Shown here piece after piece: positions 17,357-27,397 of a stretch of 64,000 nucleotides of DNA. How positions within the stretch are numbered: position 1 is the first letter of the stretch; each line of letters begins with the position of its first letter. The notes beneath the pieces are model-generated. The model had not been told where the DNA came from and made no database searches. It worked only from the letters and a program-made list of their open reading frames with translations. Source of the DNA: Prevotella amnii DSM 23384 = JCM 14753 (GTDB taxonomy: Bacteria; Bacteroidota; Bacteroidia; Bacteroidales; Bacteroidaceae); assembly GCF_000378745.1 (NCBI RefSeq), contig NZ_KB905273.1, positions 1-64,000 of the forward strand, given 5' to 3'. A program made the position numbers and the translations under genes.

Positions 17357-19231
17357 ATGAATGAATTTATAAAAGTATTACGCCGTTTTGTACCACCTTA
17401 CAAGAAGTATCTTGTAATGTCTATCATATTCAACATACTATCAGCGTTATTGAATGTATTTTCTTTTGCAACATTAATACCTATTCTTCAGATTTTGTTT
17501 AAGGTGGATTCTGGTACGAGCACTACACACGCCATACCTTGGAACAGCATCAATTCATTAGATTCACTTGAAAAAGTTGTTTCAAATAACTTCGATTACT
17601 ATACGCAGATTTATATTACCAGTTGGGGACCTACCACTACTTTATTAATCATAGGGCTTACGCTTGCTGCTATGACTTTTCTTAAAACAACATCCTACTT
17701 TCTATCCTCAGCTTACATTATTCCTATAAGAACAGGCGTTGTCAGAGATATTCGTAATCAGCTTTATAAGAAAATAACATCTCTATCATTAGGATTTTTT
17801 AGCGAAGAGCGCAAAGGGGATATTATTGCACGCATGAGTGGTGATGTACAAGAGATAGAAAATTCTATTATGTCATCACTGGATATGCTATTTAAAAATC
17901 CTATTTTAATCATTATTTATTTCACTACACTTGTTACTATTTCATGGCAGCTTACATTGTTCACCATAATCTTTGTTCCTATTTTTGGCTGGTTTATGGG
18001 TTTTATAGGGCGTAAGCTAAAACAAAATAGTATCATGGCACAAGCTCTTTGGAGCGATACCATGAGTAGAGTAGAAGAAACTTTGGGCGGGCTTCGCATA
18101 ATAAAAGCTTTTTGTGCTGAAGACAAAATGAACGAACGTTTCAATAAAGTAAACTCACAATATCGTGATGATATTACAAAGGTTAATATAAGACAACAGA
18201 TGGCACACCCTATGAGTGAGTTTTTAGGTACGGTTATGATTATTGTTGTATTATGGTTTGGTGGTATGTTAGTGCTTGGACAATATCCTGTAATCAGTGG
18301 TCCTACCTTTATCTATTACCTTGTAATACTTTATAGTATAATAAATCCACTAAAAGAGTTTTCCAAAGCAAGCTATAATATCCCTAAAGGGCTTGCTTCT
18401 ATGGAACGTGTTGATAAGATACTAAAAGCAGAAATAAACATTAAAAGTCCTGAAAAGCCACTTCCTATTAATAGCTTTGAACATCAGATAGAGTTTAAGA
18501 ATGTCAGTTTTGCTTATAGTGATAAATATGATGCCGAAGGTAAACCTATATTACATTGGGTGCTAAAAAATATCAACCTTACTATTCCAAAAGGTAAAAC
18601 CATTGCATTAGTAGGGCAGAGTGGTAGCGGAAAGTCTACTTTACTTGATTTAATTCCTCGTTATTATGATGTACAAGAAGGCGAGATTCTTATTGATGGT
18701 ATAAATATTAAAGATCTTAGTGTACATAATTTACGCCAATTTATAGGTAATGTGAATCAGGAAGCTATACTTTTTAATGATTCTTTTCGTAATAATATAG
18801 CCTTTGGAGTAGATGAAGTAAGTGAAGAACGGATAATAGATGCAGCAAAGATAGCTAATGCACATGAGTTTATTTTAGCAAGTGAGAAAGGATATGATAC
18901 AAATATAGGAGACCGTGGAGGACGCCTTTCTGGTGGTCAAAGGCAAAGAGTAAGTATTGCCCGGGCTATTTTAAAAAATCCTCCTATACTTATTCTCGAT
19001 GAAGCAACTTCTGCTTTAGACACAGAAAGCGAACGTCTGGTGCAAGATGCACTATTTCGCTTAATGAAAACTCGTACTACTATTGCTGTAGCTCATCGCC
19101 TATCTACAATAAAAAATGCAGATGAAATATGCGTCCTACATGAGGGACAAATTGTAGAACGAGGCACACATGACGAACTAATGAGCATAGATGGTTTCTA
19201 TAAAAAGTTACATGATATGCAAGAAATATAA
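17357..19231 (+). CDS. MsbA-like ABC exporter (fused membrane and ATPase domains)
   Basis: Half-transporter of 624 residues that should work as a homodimer in the inner membrane. Six transmembrane segments fill residues 15-335. The ATPase domain has Walker A GQSGSGKST (420-428), signature LSGGQ (524-528), Walker B ILILDEATSALD (544-555) and the H-loop AHRLST (579). The type resembles MsbA, the lipid A/phospholipid flippase, but multidrug exporters look alike. The ATG at 17357 is preferred to the GTG at 17348, as GGAGG lies just before it. An LtaS-like transferase follows after 9 bases, which supports an envelope-lipid role. Confidence 0.87.
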   Translation: MNEFIKVLRRFVPPYKKYLVMSIIFNILSALLNVFSFATLIPILQILFKVDSGTSTTHAIPWNSINSLDSLEKVVSNNFDYYTQIYITSWGPTTTLLIIGLTLAAMTFLKTTSYFLSSAYIIPIRTGVVRDIRNQLYKKITSLSLGFFSEERKGDIIARMSGDVQEIENSIMSSLDMLFKNPILIIIYFTTLVTISWQLTLFTIIFVPIFGWFMGFIGRKLKQNSIMAQALWSDTMSRVEETLGGLRIIKAFCAEDKMNERFNKVNSQYRDDITKVNIRQQMAHPMSEFLGTVMIIVVLWFGGMLVLGQYPVISGPTFIYYLVILYSIINPLKEFSKASYNIPKGLASMERVDKILKAEINIKSPEKPLPINSFEHQIEFKNVSFAYSDKYDAEGKPILHWVLKNINLTIPKGKTIALVGQSGSGKSTLLDLIPRYYDVQEGEILIDGINIKDLSVHNLRQFIGNVNQEAILFNDSFRNNIAFGVDEVSEERIIDAAKIANAHEFILASEKGYDTNIGDRGGRLSGGQRQRVSIARAILKNPPILILDEATSALDTESERLVQDALFRLMKTRTTIAVAHRLSTIKNADEICVLHEGQIVERGTHDELMSIDGFYKKLHDMQEI

Positions 19232-19240
19232 TAAAAAGAT

Positions 19241-21220
19241 ATGCTTAAATTACTAAAAACAAATTCACAAAGATATATCTTTGTGAATTTAATAAGCGTG
19301 ATACTTAACCTTATTATTGCCTTTGCTGTATATTTTATAGCAAGAATAGAATTTTTATTAGAAAATTATAGCTATTTTTCAGAGGGTATTTCCACATCTA
19401 ACTTAGTATCAATATTTTTTGGAGGATATATCTTCGATCGTTCTGCGATAGCATATACCAATATTTTTTACATTGTTTTGATGCTCTTCCCTCTATGGAT
19501 AAAAGAATGTAAAGCATACCATTTGATATGCAAATGGATATTTATTATTATCAACTCCTTTTGCTTTATTCTAAACCTTTGCGACTCTGTATACTTCCCT
19601 TACACTCTGCGTCGCACCACTATTAGTGTGTTCCATGAGTTTAGTAACGAAAATAATCTTGCTGATGTTTTCATAGGAGAGATGCTTGTTCACTGGTATT
19701 TAATCTTGCTTACCATTATAGTTGTTTTCCTTTTATGGTGCCTTTATGTTACTCCCCATATATCGGCAAATCTTTATTCATCTATAAAAGCTAAGATAAA
19801 GTTTGGTATAATACAGCTTTTATGTTTAGCTTGTATTACACCGTTTATAATAAGCTGGTGTCGTGGAGGTTTTGCTTCAAGTATTCGGCCTATAACAATA
19901 AACAATGCCAATGAATATGTTAAACGTCCTACCGACTGTGCCTTAGTACTTAACACTCCATTTTCTTTAATCAGAACAATTGGCAAAGATGTCTTTAAAG
20001 TACCTAATTATTTTGCTAATATAAAAGAGGCTGAGAAAATTTTCAGTCCTATTCATTATCCAAAGCCAACACATCCGTTTAAAAAGAAAAATGTTGTTAT
20101 ACTTATCGTTGAAAGCTTTGGACGTGAATATATAGGTGCTTTTAATAAAGATTTAGAAGGAGGTAAGTATGGATACACACCTAACGTAGATAAATTAATT
20201 AAGAAAAGTATGGTTTTTAAATACTCTTTTTGCAATGGAAGAAAGAGTATTGATGGTATGCCTTCCATACTTTGTGGCATTCCAATGTTTAAAGAACCCT
20301 TTGTATTAACCCCTGCATCTATGAACGATTATACCAGTATGGCTGGTCTGTTAGCAGCTAAAGGATACAGTACATCTTTCTTTCATGGTGCCATTCGTGG
20401 GTCTATGGGATTTCTTGCATTTTCTAAAAAAATAGGCTTTCAGCAGTATTATGGAAGACAAGACTATGACGCAGACCCACGTTTTGGCGGAGATGCCGAT
20501 TTTGATGGACATTGGGGTATCTGGGACGAACCATTTTTACAATACTGGGCTGCTAAGATAGGAGAAATGAAACAGCCTTTTATGACCACTTGTTTCACTG
20601 TATCAAGTCATACCCCTTATGTTATTCCTGATAAATATAAGAATATATATAAAGAGGAAGGATTAGTGATTCATAAATGTATACGCTATACAGATATGGC
20701 TATAGGCAAGTTTTTTGCTGTAGCACAAAAACAACCTTGGTTTAAAAATACCATCTTTGTAATAACATCAGATCATACTAATCTGAGTGATCATAAACAA
20801 TATCAAACAGATATAGGTGGTTTCTCTTCACCTATTATTATATATGATCCCAGCAAAGAAATAAAACCATGTATGAAAAATGGTATCGCCCAACAAATAG
20901 ATATTCTTCCTACTGTGTTGAGTGCCTTAGGTTATGATAAGCCTTACTTATCCTTTGGTTGCGACTTGCTTACTACACCTATGAAAGAGACCTATGCCGT
21001 AAATTATCTAAACGGAATTTATCAATATTGTAAATATGGATATACACTTCAGTTTGATGGAAAACAAACAATAGGAATATACCGTTTAGACGATAAATTA
21101 ATGCAGTATAATCTAAAAGGTAAAGTAAAAGAACAAGCTCAAATGGAAAAAGAGTTAAAAGCAATTATACAACAATATATGTATAGAATGGTCCATGACA
21201 AACTGAAAGCTGGTAAATAA
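19241..21220 (+). CDS. LtaS-like membrane sulfatase-fold transferase
   Basis: A 659-residue inner-membrane protein with about five transmembrane segments in the first 205 residues and a periplasmic alkaline-phosphatase/sulfatase-type domain. Metal and catalytic motifs include E291 (LIVESFGRE), the probable nucleophile S336 in GRKSIDGMPS where classical LtaS has Thr, SSHTPY and ITSDHTN. Family members move phosphoglycerol or phosphoethanolamine from a phospholipid to a glycan or lipid. A Gram-negative host has no lipoteichoic acid, so lipid A or a periplasmic glycan is the likelier acceptor (inference). It is co-transcribed with the MsbA-like exporter. Confidence 0.83.
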   Translation: MLKLLKTNSQRYIFVNLISVILNLIIAFAVYFIARIEFLLENYSYFSEGISTSNLVSIFFGGYIFDRSAIAYTNIFYIVLMLFPLWIKECKAYHLICKWIFIIINSFCFILNLCDSVYFPYTLRRTTISVFHEFSNENNLADVFIGEMLVHWYLILLTIIVVFLLWCLYVTPHISANLYSSIKAKIKFGIIQLLCLACITPFIISWCRGGFASSIRPITINNANEYVKRPTDCALVLNTPFSLIRTIGKDVFKVPNYFANIKEAEKIFSPIHYPKPTHPFKKKNVVILIVESFGREYIGAFNKDLEGGKYGYTPNVDKLIKKSMVFKYSFCNGRKSIDGMPSILCGIPMFKEPFVLTPASMNDYTSMAGLLAAKGYSTSFFHGAIRGSMGFLAFSKKIGFQQYYGRQDYDADPRFGGDADFDGHWGIWDEPFLQYWAAKIGEMKQPFMTTCFTVSSHTPYVIPDKYKNIYKEEGLVIHKCIRYTDMAIGKFFAVAQKQPWFKNTIFVITSDHTNLSDHKQYQTDIGGFSSPIIIYDPSKEIKPCMKNGIAQQIDILPTVLSALGYDKPYLSFGCDLLTTPMKETYAVNYLNGIYQYCKYGYTLQFDGKQTIGIYRLDDKLMQYNLKGKVKEQAQMEKELKAIIQQYMYRMVHDKLKAGK

Positions 21221-21274
21221 TAAATATAGATAATATATATATAACCAAGACGTTTATGTTAAAAATTCTAATAA

Positions 21275-21300
21275 AGCAAACAATTTTTTGTTTGCTTTTT
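21275..21300 (+). terminator. Terminator after the LtaS-like gene
   Basis: AGCAAACA and TGTTTGCT with a short T-rich loop, followed by TTTTT. A typical rho-independent terminator. Confidence 0.75.
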
Positions 21301-21329
21301 GCTGTAAAGTAATGTAATGTGTATATTTG
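21298..21329 (+). promoter_or_regulatory. Promoter of the long M16 protease gene
   Basis: TTTG (21298-21301), 20-base spacer, TATATTTG (21322-21329). The -33 box overlaps the T-run of the upstream terminator. Confidence 0.7.
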
Positions 21330-21383
21330 TAACACATTATGTAGTTTATTTTAATGCTAAATCATAATTCAAACTTAATAAAA

Positions 21384-24200
21384 ATGAAATTAAAACAATT
21401 GCTTTTATTGTCTTTTTGTTTTATAACAGGGATTATATCCGCTCAGCAAATGGGTACTATTCCTGCAAATAAGAACGTAAGACAGGGTAAATTAAGTAAT
21501 GGTCTTACTTATTATATTTTACATAATGAGTGGCCAGAACATGTTGCTAACTTTTACATTGCGCAGCGGGTAGGGTCTATTCAAGAAAATGACAAACAAC
21601 GCGGTTTAGCTCATTTCTTAGAACATATGGCTTTTAATGGTTCAGAACACTTCCCTGACTCTACATTATTAGAGTTTACTCGCAGCCTTGGTGTTGAGTT
21701 TGGTTCCGACCTAAATGCTTACACAAGCATTGATCAAACAGTGTATCGCGTATGCAATGTGCCAACAAAACGCCAAACAGCACTCGACTCTTGCTTATTG
21801 ATTCTAAAAGATTGGTCTAATGGTCTAACACTTGCCGATAAAGAAATAGACAAAGAACGTGGTGTTATTCATCAGGAATGGCAGCTTGGCTCAAACCCTG
21901 TTATGCGTATATACGAACGTGTTCTGCCTAAGATGTATCCCGGCTCTAAGTATGGTTACCGCTTGCCTATAGGCCTAATGAGCATAGTAGACAAATTTCC
22001 TTATAAAGATTTACGCGAATATTATAAGAAATGGTATCGTACAGACAACCAATGTATAATAGTAGTAGGCGATGTTGATGTAGATCATATTGAAGCACAA
22101 ATAAAGAAGCTATGGGCCAATGTTACACTTCCTACAAATGTTGCCAAAGTAATAGATGAAAAGGTACCTGATAACAAGAATGCTATCTATGTTGTTGATA
22201 AGGATAAAGAGCTGCAATACACCCTTATTGGCATTGCTATGAAGCATGACGTCTTCCCTGATGCACAAAAAAATGACCAAAGTTATTATATCGATATATA
22301 TGCTAAAGATATTATAACAAACATGCTAAACCAACGTTTAAGCGATTTGTCTCAAAAAGAAAACTGTCCTTTTACTAGTGCTGGTGCAGATGTAAGTAAT
22401 TATATTTTATCAAAAACAAAGGATGCTTTCCAACTTAGTGCACGAGCTAAAGAAGGAAAAAGCTTAGAAGCATTAGCTGCAATATATCGTGAAGCCCTAC
22501 GTGTACGTCAATTCGGCTTTACTGCTACAGAGTATGAACGTGCAAAAGCTGATTTTTTGTCAGCAATAGAATCGGATTATTTAAATAGAACTAAGAAGAG
22601 TAACAATTCTTACGGTAACGAATTACGTGACCACTATTTATCTAATGAGCCTATTCCAAGCCCAGAAGATTATTATCGTATAATGAAATCTTTAGTAGGA
22701 CTCACGGCTTTAAACGTTAATGTAATAAACGCTTACGCTAAAGAGCTTATCTCTGACAAAGATAGCAATATGGTTAGCTACCTATTTGAACGTGAATTAG
22801 CTGGTAAAAAGTATATTACAGAAGCACAGATGGCACAAACTATTAAAAATGTACGTGCTGAAAAATTATCTGCTTGGGTAGATAATGTCAAGCAAGAACC
22901 ATTACTTGATGAAACTAAATTACCTAAAGCAGGCAAAATTATTAAAGAAAAAGAAAACAAACTATTAGGTTACAAAGAGCTAACTTTAAGTAATGGTGCT
23001 AAGGTTATTTTAAAAAAGACCAACTATAAAGATAACGAAATACTCTTTGAAGCTTATTCTAACGGTGGTAAAAGTCTTTATGGAGCTAAAGATTATGCTA
23101 ACTTACAGCTTTTTGAGCCTTATATGTCTACCGTGGGTGTGGGCAATTTTAGTAATCAGGAAATGCCAAAAGTATTGGCTGGCAAGCAAGTTTCTATAGA
23201 ATTAGGCTTAGGGTTACAAACTCAAAGAATGAGCGGTTTTTCCGTTCCTAAGGATTTAGAAACAATGATGCAATTAGCTTACTTACATTTTACAGACTTA
23301 CGTAAAGACGAATCTTCATTCTCTGCTGCTAAAGGTCAGCTTGAACAAGCTTTGAAAAACAAAGATTTAATGCCCGAAAGTGTCTTTTCTGACTCTTTAT
23401 CTGTAACATTATACAATCATAATCTTCGCTTTGCCCCATTAACAGCAGCTACTTTGAAAAAAGCAAGTATGGACAGAGTTTTAGAAATATGGAAAGAGCG
23501 ATTTGCTAACCCAGCACAGTTTACTTATATGTTTGTAGGCAACTTTGATGAAGCTGCACTTCGCCCACTTATAGAAAAATATATTGCTTGTTTCCCAGCT
23601 GCCAAGAAAGAAAATTATATTTATTTTGATCGTATTCCTAACGGCAAACGCATTAATAAGTTTACCCGTAAGTCTGAAACACCAAAGGCTATAGCTTTTG
23701 ATATTTGGAGAAAAGAGTTAGCTAACACGTTAGATAATGATGTAATGACAGATGTAGCAGGTCAAATCCTCACAATGGACTATCTTAAGAGTATTAGAGA
23801 AGATGCAGGAGCTGCTTACTCTGTAGGTGCTAATGGGGATTTGGTAAGAGAAGGCAAGAAATTCTTTGCCCAGATTCAGGCTTACTGCCCAATGGATCCA
23901 GCTAAATCTACACTTGCAGTAAAACTACTTGATGAATGTTTCAAAAAGAATACTATAAAGGTAGATGATGACAAGCTACAAAAAATAAAGGATAGCATGC
24001 TAAAGAATGCTGATATCAATGCCAAGAATAATGGTTATTGGAAAAATATCTTAGAAGTCTTTGATGTTTACGGTGTAGACCTTTATACTAATTATAAGAA
24101 TACTGTAAAAGGGTTAACATCGTCTAAGATGGCTAAATTTATTAAAGATCTTTACTCTGCCGACACTCATGTAGAAGTAGTTATGACTCCAGGCAAGTAA
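21384..24200 (+). CDS. Secreted M16 (pitrilysin-type) zinc protease, two-repeat form
   Basis: A 938-residue periplasmic or surface-anchored metallopeptidase resembling PqqL-type M16 enzymes. I start it at the ATG at 21384, because MKLKQLLLLSFCFITGIISA is a clean signal peptide; the longer ORF would put ten polar residues before it. The inverted zinc motif is HFLEH (77-81) and the downstream Glu is probably in VIHQEWQ. The second half repeats the M16 fold but lacks an obvious HxxEH, as usual for the inactive half. It stands alone between two terminators and has its own promoter. Confidence 0.88.
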   Translation: MKLKQLLLLSFCFITGIISAQQMGTIPANKNVRQGKLSNGLTYYILHNEWPEHVANFYIAQRVGSIQENDKQRGLAHFLEHMAFNGSEHFPDSTLLEFTRSLGVEFGSDLNAYTSIDQTVYRVCNVPTKRQTALDSCLLILKDWSNGLTLADKEIDKERGVIHQEWQLGSNPVMRIYERVLPKMYPGSKYGYRLPIGLMSIVDKFPYKDLREYYKKWYRTDNQCIIVVGDVDVDHIEAQIKKLWANVTLPTNVAKVIDEKVPDNKNAIYVVDKDKELQYTLIGIAMKHDVFPDAQKNDQSYYIDIYAKDIITNMLNQRLSDLSQKENCPFTSAGADVSNYILSKTKDAFQLSARAKEGKSLEALAAIYREALRVRQFGFTATEYERAKADFLSAIESDYLNRTKKSNNSYGNELRDHYLSNEPIPSPEDYYRIMKSLVGLTALNVNVINAYAKELISDKDSNMVSYLFERELAGKKYITEAQMAQTIKNVRAEKLSAWVDNVKQEPLLDETKLPKAGKIIKEKENKLLGYKELTLSNGAKVILKKTNYKDNEILFEAYSNGGKSLYGAKDYANLQLFEPYMSTVGVGNFSNQEMPKVLAGKQVSIELGLGLQTQRMSGFSVPKDLETMMQLAYLHFTDLRKDESSFSAAKGQLEQALKNKDLMPESVFSDSLSVTLYNHNLRFAPLTAATLKKASMDRVLEIWKERFANPAQFTYMFVGNFDEAALRPLIEKYIACFPAAKKENYIYFDRIPNGKRINKFTRKSETPKAIAFDIWRKELANTLDNDVMTDVAGQILTMDYLKSIREDAGAAYSVGANGDLVREGKKFFAQIQAYCPMDPAKSTLAVKLLDECFKKNTIKVDDDKLQKIKDSMLKNADINAKNNGYWKNILEVFDVYGVDLYTNYKNTVKGLTSSKMAKFIKDLYSADTHVEVVMTPGK

Positions 24201-24247
24201 GATAAACATATTTTTCTTTCTTTGTTCACAACAAAGAAAGAACACAT

Positions 24248-24279
24248 AAAAAGAGTTATCATTGTAGATAACTCTTTTT
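24248..24279 (+). terminator. Terminator after the long M16 gene
   Basis: AAAAAGAGTTATC (24248-24260) and GATAACTCTTTTT (24267-24279) are perfectly complementary with a 6-base loop, with further T-rich sequence after. Could act on both strands. Confidence 0.8.
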
Positions 24280-24359
24280 GTGCTTTTATAATATCCACCT
24301 AATCTTTTAAACAAAATTAAATATTCACTATTTTTTTACTTTATACTATTCGTTTTCTG

Positions 24360-24367
24360 TAACTTTG
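24360..24367 (+). promoter_or_regulatory. Promoter -7 element for metK
   Basis: TAACTTTG, 33 bases before the metK ATG. The -33 region is T-rich without an exact TTTG. I see no SAM-riboswitch-like structure in this short leader. Confidence 0.55.
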
Positions 24368-24400
24368 CATCTTAATATTTGAACTTTAGTAAAAGTAATT

Positions 24401-25693
24401 ATGGCATATTTATTTTCATCAGAATCAGTTTCAGAAGGTCACCCAGATAAAGTTGCAGATCAAATAAGCGATGCTTTGTTAGATCAATTTTTAGCTTATG
24501 ATAATAATGCACATTGTGCTATTGAGACATTTAACACAACAGGGCAGGTTATTATTATGGGAGAAGTACGCTCTAAAGAGTATGTTGATTTACAAACTGT
24601 AGCTCGTAAAACAATTAATAATATAGGCTATACTAAGGCTGAATATCAGTTTGATGGTAATAGTTGTGGTGTTTTATCAGCCATTCACGAGCAGAGTGAC
24701 GACATTAATCGTGGTGTAGAAAATGGTGATGATGAAAATCAAGGAGCAGGCGATCAAGGCATGATGTTTGGTTACGCTTGTAACGAAACAGATAATTATA
24801 TTCCTGTAACTTTAGACCTTGCTCATCTTCTTATGACTACTTTAGCAGCTATTCGTAAAGAAGGTAAGCTCATGACCTATCTTCGCCCCGACTCAAAGAG
24901 TCAGGTTACTGTTGAATATAGCGATGATAATATCCCACAGCGTATAGATACCATAGTGGTATCTACACAGCATGACGATTTCATTAAGCCTTCAGATAGC
25001 TCAAAAGAAGCTCAGTCTAAGGCAGATGAGGCTATGCTTGCAAAGATTCGTAAAGATGTTATTGAAATATTAATACCACGTGTTAAGGCTCAGATTACAT
25101 CTACTAAGGTATTATCTCTTTTTAATGATAATATAAAGTACTTAGTAAATCCTACTGGTAAGTTTGTTATTGGTGGTCCTCATGGCGATACAGGTCTTAC
25201 AGGTCGTAAAATAATAGTAGATACATATGGTGGTAAAGGTGCTCATGGTGGTGGTGCTTTTTCTGGCAAAGACCCCTCTAAGGTAGATCGCTCTGCTGCA
25301 TATGCTTCACGTTATATTGCAAAAAACATGGTAGCAGCAGGTGTCAGCGATGAAATATTGGTACAACTATCTTACGCTATAGGTGTAGCAGAGCCTGTTA
25401 GTGTATATGTAAACACCTATGGACGTTCTAATGTACAATTATCAGATGGTGAGATTGCTGAAAAGATAAAGTCTATGTTTGATCTTCGTCCTAAGTCTAT
25501 TGAGCGTACATTAAAGCTTCGCCAGCCTATGTATCTTGAGACAGCAGCTTACGGACATATGGGAAGAAAGAACCAAATAGTGAAAAAACATTTTGAAAGC
25601 CATTACCATGACAAAAAAGAAATGGAAGTAGAGCTTTTTACATGGGAGAAACTTGATAAAGTAGATGATATTAAAAAGATTTTCGGATTGTAA
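24401..25693 (+). CDS. metK: S-adenosylmethionine synthetase
   Basis: Makes S-adenosylmethionine from methionine and ATP. The substrate motif [19 protein letters not shown] opens the protein (7-25), and the P-loop-like [18 protein letters not shown] lies near 283-300, after [12 protein letters not shown]. At 430 residues it is the longer form found in Bacteroidota (E. coli has 384). It leads a tightly spaced run (DUF4271 after 9 bases, then hemD-like, rnpA, yidD). Confidence 0.97.
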   Translation: MAYLFSSESVSEGHPDKVADQISDALLDQFLAYDNNAHCAIETFNTTGQVIIMGEVRSKEYVDLQTVARKTINNIGYTKAEYQFDGNSCGVLSAIHEQSDDINRGVENGDDENQGAGDQGMMFGYACNETDNYIPVTLDLAHLLMTTLAAIRKEGKLMTYLRPDSKSQVTVEYSDDNIPQRIDTIVVSTQHDDFIKPSDSSKEAQSKADEAMLAKIRKDVIEILIPRVKAQITSTKVLSLFNDNIKYLVNPTGKFVIGGPHGDTGLTGRKIIVDTYGGKGAHGGGAFSGKDPSKVDRSAAYASRYIAKNMVAAGVSDEILVQLSYAIGVAEPVSVYVNTYGRSNVQLSDGEIAEKIKSMFDLRPKSIERTLKLRQPMYLETAAYGHMGRKNQIVKKHFESHYHDKKEMEVELFTWEKLDKVDDIKKIFGL

Positions 25694-25702
25694 CTAACTT
25701 TA

Positions 25703-26635
25703 ATGGTAAATACCGATTCTCTTACCCTTCCTTCTACACTCTTGCTATCAAGAGTAGGTAGTACGAAAAAGGTAATGATGGATAAAAATTCTAAGAGCCA
25801 ATCGCCTACCGATACTTTGGGAATAAGAGGTTTAAAGACGCCAAAGCCATTTAAACTTTCTAATTTGCATTTCGAAGAAGAAGGATATTTTAAGGGTAAC
25901 AAATATTTTAAGCTCGAAAAGAACAGCGTTTGGTATGGTCCTGAGCTTGGCGACCCTGTACCATATACGCTAAGTACTGACAATACACTATCTGGTGTAT
26001 TGTTGGTTTGTTTTATTTTGGCTATGTTCAGTTTTTCTGTTTCAAGAAGTTTTATAATCAGTCAGATACAAACTTTTTTTGGAGCATCACGTAGTATGCA
26101 AGTAAAAGCAGAAAGCATATCTGAAGGAAGGATAATGCCACTACTATTATTACAAACATCTTTACTCCTTGGTGTTATCTTTTTTATTATCTGGGGGCAT
26201 ATATCTGGGGCTGTATGTAATAATGATGCACAACTTGTCAAGATAGCTATATTCTTTGCCGAGTTTGTAGGTTATTTCATTATTAAACGTTTTTTTTACT
26301 CTGTAGTAAACTGGACTTTCTTTGAAAATGAGCAGAGCCGTAATTGGACAAAGGCACGTCTCTTTTTAAACACTATAGAGGGGATATTACTTTTCCCCTT
26401 GGTTTTGTTATTGGTATATTTCAATTTATCTTTTCATATAGCCATTATTTATAGTGCTTTCGTTGTCTTTTTTGTTAAAATCCTACAGCTTTATAAAAGC
26501 TATATTATCTTTTTCAGCAGAAGAACTATCAGTTTGCAAATAATTTTGTACTTTTGCACTTTAGAAATAATACCATTAATACTTTTATGGGGAGTTTTAA
26601 CTCTAACAGGTAACTATTTGAATATAAACTTTTAG
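25703..26635 (+). CDS. DUF4271 membrane protein
   Basis: A 310-residue protein with a soluble N-terminal part (about 1-95) and roughly six to seven hydrophobic segments in the rest. It matches the Bacteroidota DUF4271 family in layout and in its place directly before a uroporphyrinogen-III-synthase-like gene. Function is unknown. The N-terminal 40 residues are poorly structured, so a later start is possible, for example at the Met pair near residues 25-26. Confidence 0.75.
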   Translation: MVNTDSLTLPSTLLLSRVGSTKKVMMDKNSKSQSPTDTLGIRGLKTPKPFKLSNLHFEEEGYFKGNKYFKLEKNSVWYGPELGDPVPYTLSTDNTLSGVLLVCFILAMFSFSVSRSFIISQIQTFFGASRSMQVKAESISEGRIMPLLLLQTSLLLGVIFFIIWGHISGAVCNNDAQLVKIAIFFAEFVGYFIIKRFFYSVVNWTFFENEQSRNWTKARLFLNTIEGILLFPLVLLLVYFNLSFHIAIIYSAFVVFFVKILQLYKSYIIFFSRRTISLQIILYFCTLEIIPLILLWGVLTLTGNYLNINF

Positions 26636-26641
26636 AATGCG

Positions 26642-27397
26642 ATGATAAAGAAAATATTGGTTTCACAACCTAAACCAACAAGCGATAAATCGCCCTATTA
26701 TGATATATCTTCCGACTTAGGTGTGGAATTAGTTTTTAGACCCTTCTTTAAGGTTGAGGGGATTTCTTCTAAAGAATTTCGTCAGCAAAAGATCAATTTG
26801 TTAGATTATACTGCAGTAGTTTTCACCTCTCGTCATGCAGTGGATAATTACTTTAAGTTGGCAAAAGAGTTGCGTATCACTATACCAGAAGATATGAAAT
26901 ACTTTTGTGTTATTGAGACCATAGCTCTCTATATCCAAAAATATGTGCAATATAGGAAGCGTAAAGTGTTCTTTGGCAATACTGGAAAAATAGATAGCTT
27001 GATACCTTTAATGCAAAAGCATAAGAATGAAAAGTTTTTAGTTCCACAAAGTTCTGTTCATAATAGTGCTATTTCTTCTTTGCTTGATGCTCATAAGTTA
27101 AAGCATACAGAGTGTATAATGTATCGCACTGTTACTAATAACATGTCAGAAGAAGAGGTCAAAAATTTTGATTATGACATGGTTGTTCTATTCTCTACGA
27201 CGGGTGTAAAAGCCTTAAAAGAAAATGTTCCTGGTTTAGAACAAGGCGATGTTAAGGTAGCTGCTTTCGGTTCGGCTACAGCTAAAGCAGTAGGAGACTT
27301 AGGTTATCGTTTAGACCTTGAAGCACCTACAGCGCAATACCCTTCTATGACCGGTGCTTTAAAGGCGTATTTAGAGGCAAATAATAGGGTAAAATAA
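26642..27397 (+). CDS. hemD: Uroporphyrinogen-III synthase family protein
   Basis: A 251-residue protein with the bilobed HemD fold. Marks are VVFTSRHAVDNYF (about 60-72), the central hinge, and VVLFSTTGVKALKENV with AAFGSATAKAVGDLGYRLDLEAPTAQYPS near the C-terminus. HemD closes hydroxymethylbilane to uroporphyrinogen III. Many Prevotella lack full haem synthesis, so this copy may be a retained remnant or have another use; no other haem gene is in the window. Its stop overlaps the rnpA start (TAATG), showing translational coupling. Confidence 0.78.
   Translation: MIKKILVSQPKPTSDKSPYYDISSDLGVELVFRPFFKVEGISSKEFRQQKINLLDYTAVVFTSRHAVDNYFKLAKELRITIPEDMKYFCVIETIALYIQKYVQYRKRKVFFGNTGKIDSLIPLMQKHKNEKFLVPQSSVHNSAISSLLDAHKLKHTECIMYRTVTNNMSEEEVKNFDYDMVVLFSTTGVKALKENVPGLEQGDVKVAAFGSATAKAVGDLGYRLDLEAPTAQYPSMTGALKAYLEANNRVK

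Noticed and set aside
24201..24400. SAM riboswitch before metK
   Set aside because: The leader after the -7 element is only about 25-30 bases and the upstream hairpin is a plain terminator.
25603..25983. Minus-strand open frame of 126 codons over the metK end and the DUF4271 start
   Set aside because: It lies antisense to two well-supported genes and its protein shows no recognisable motif.
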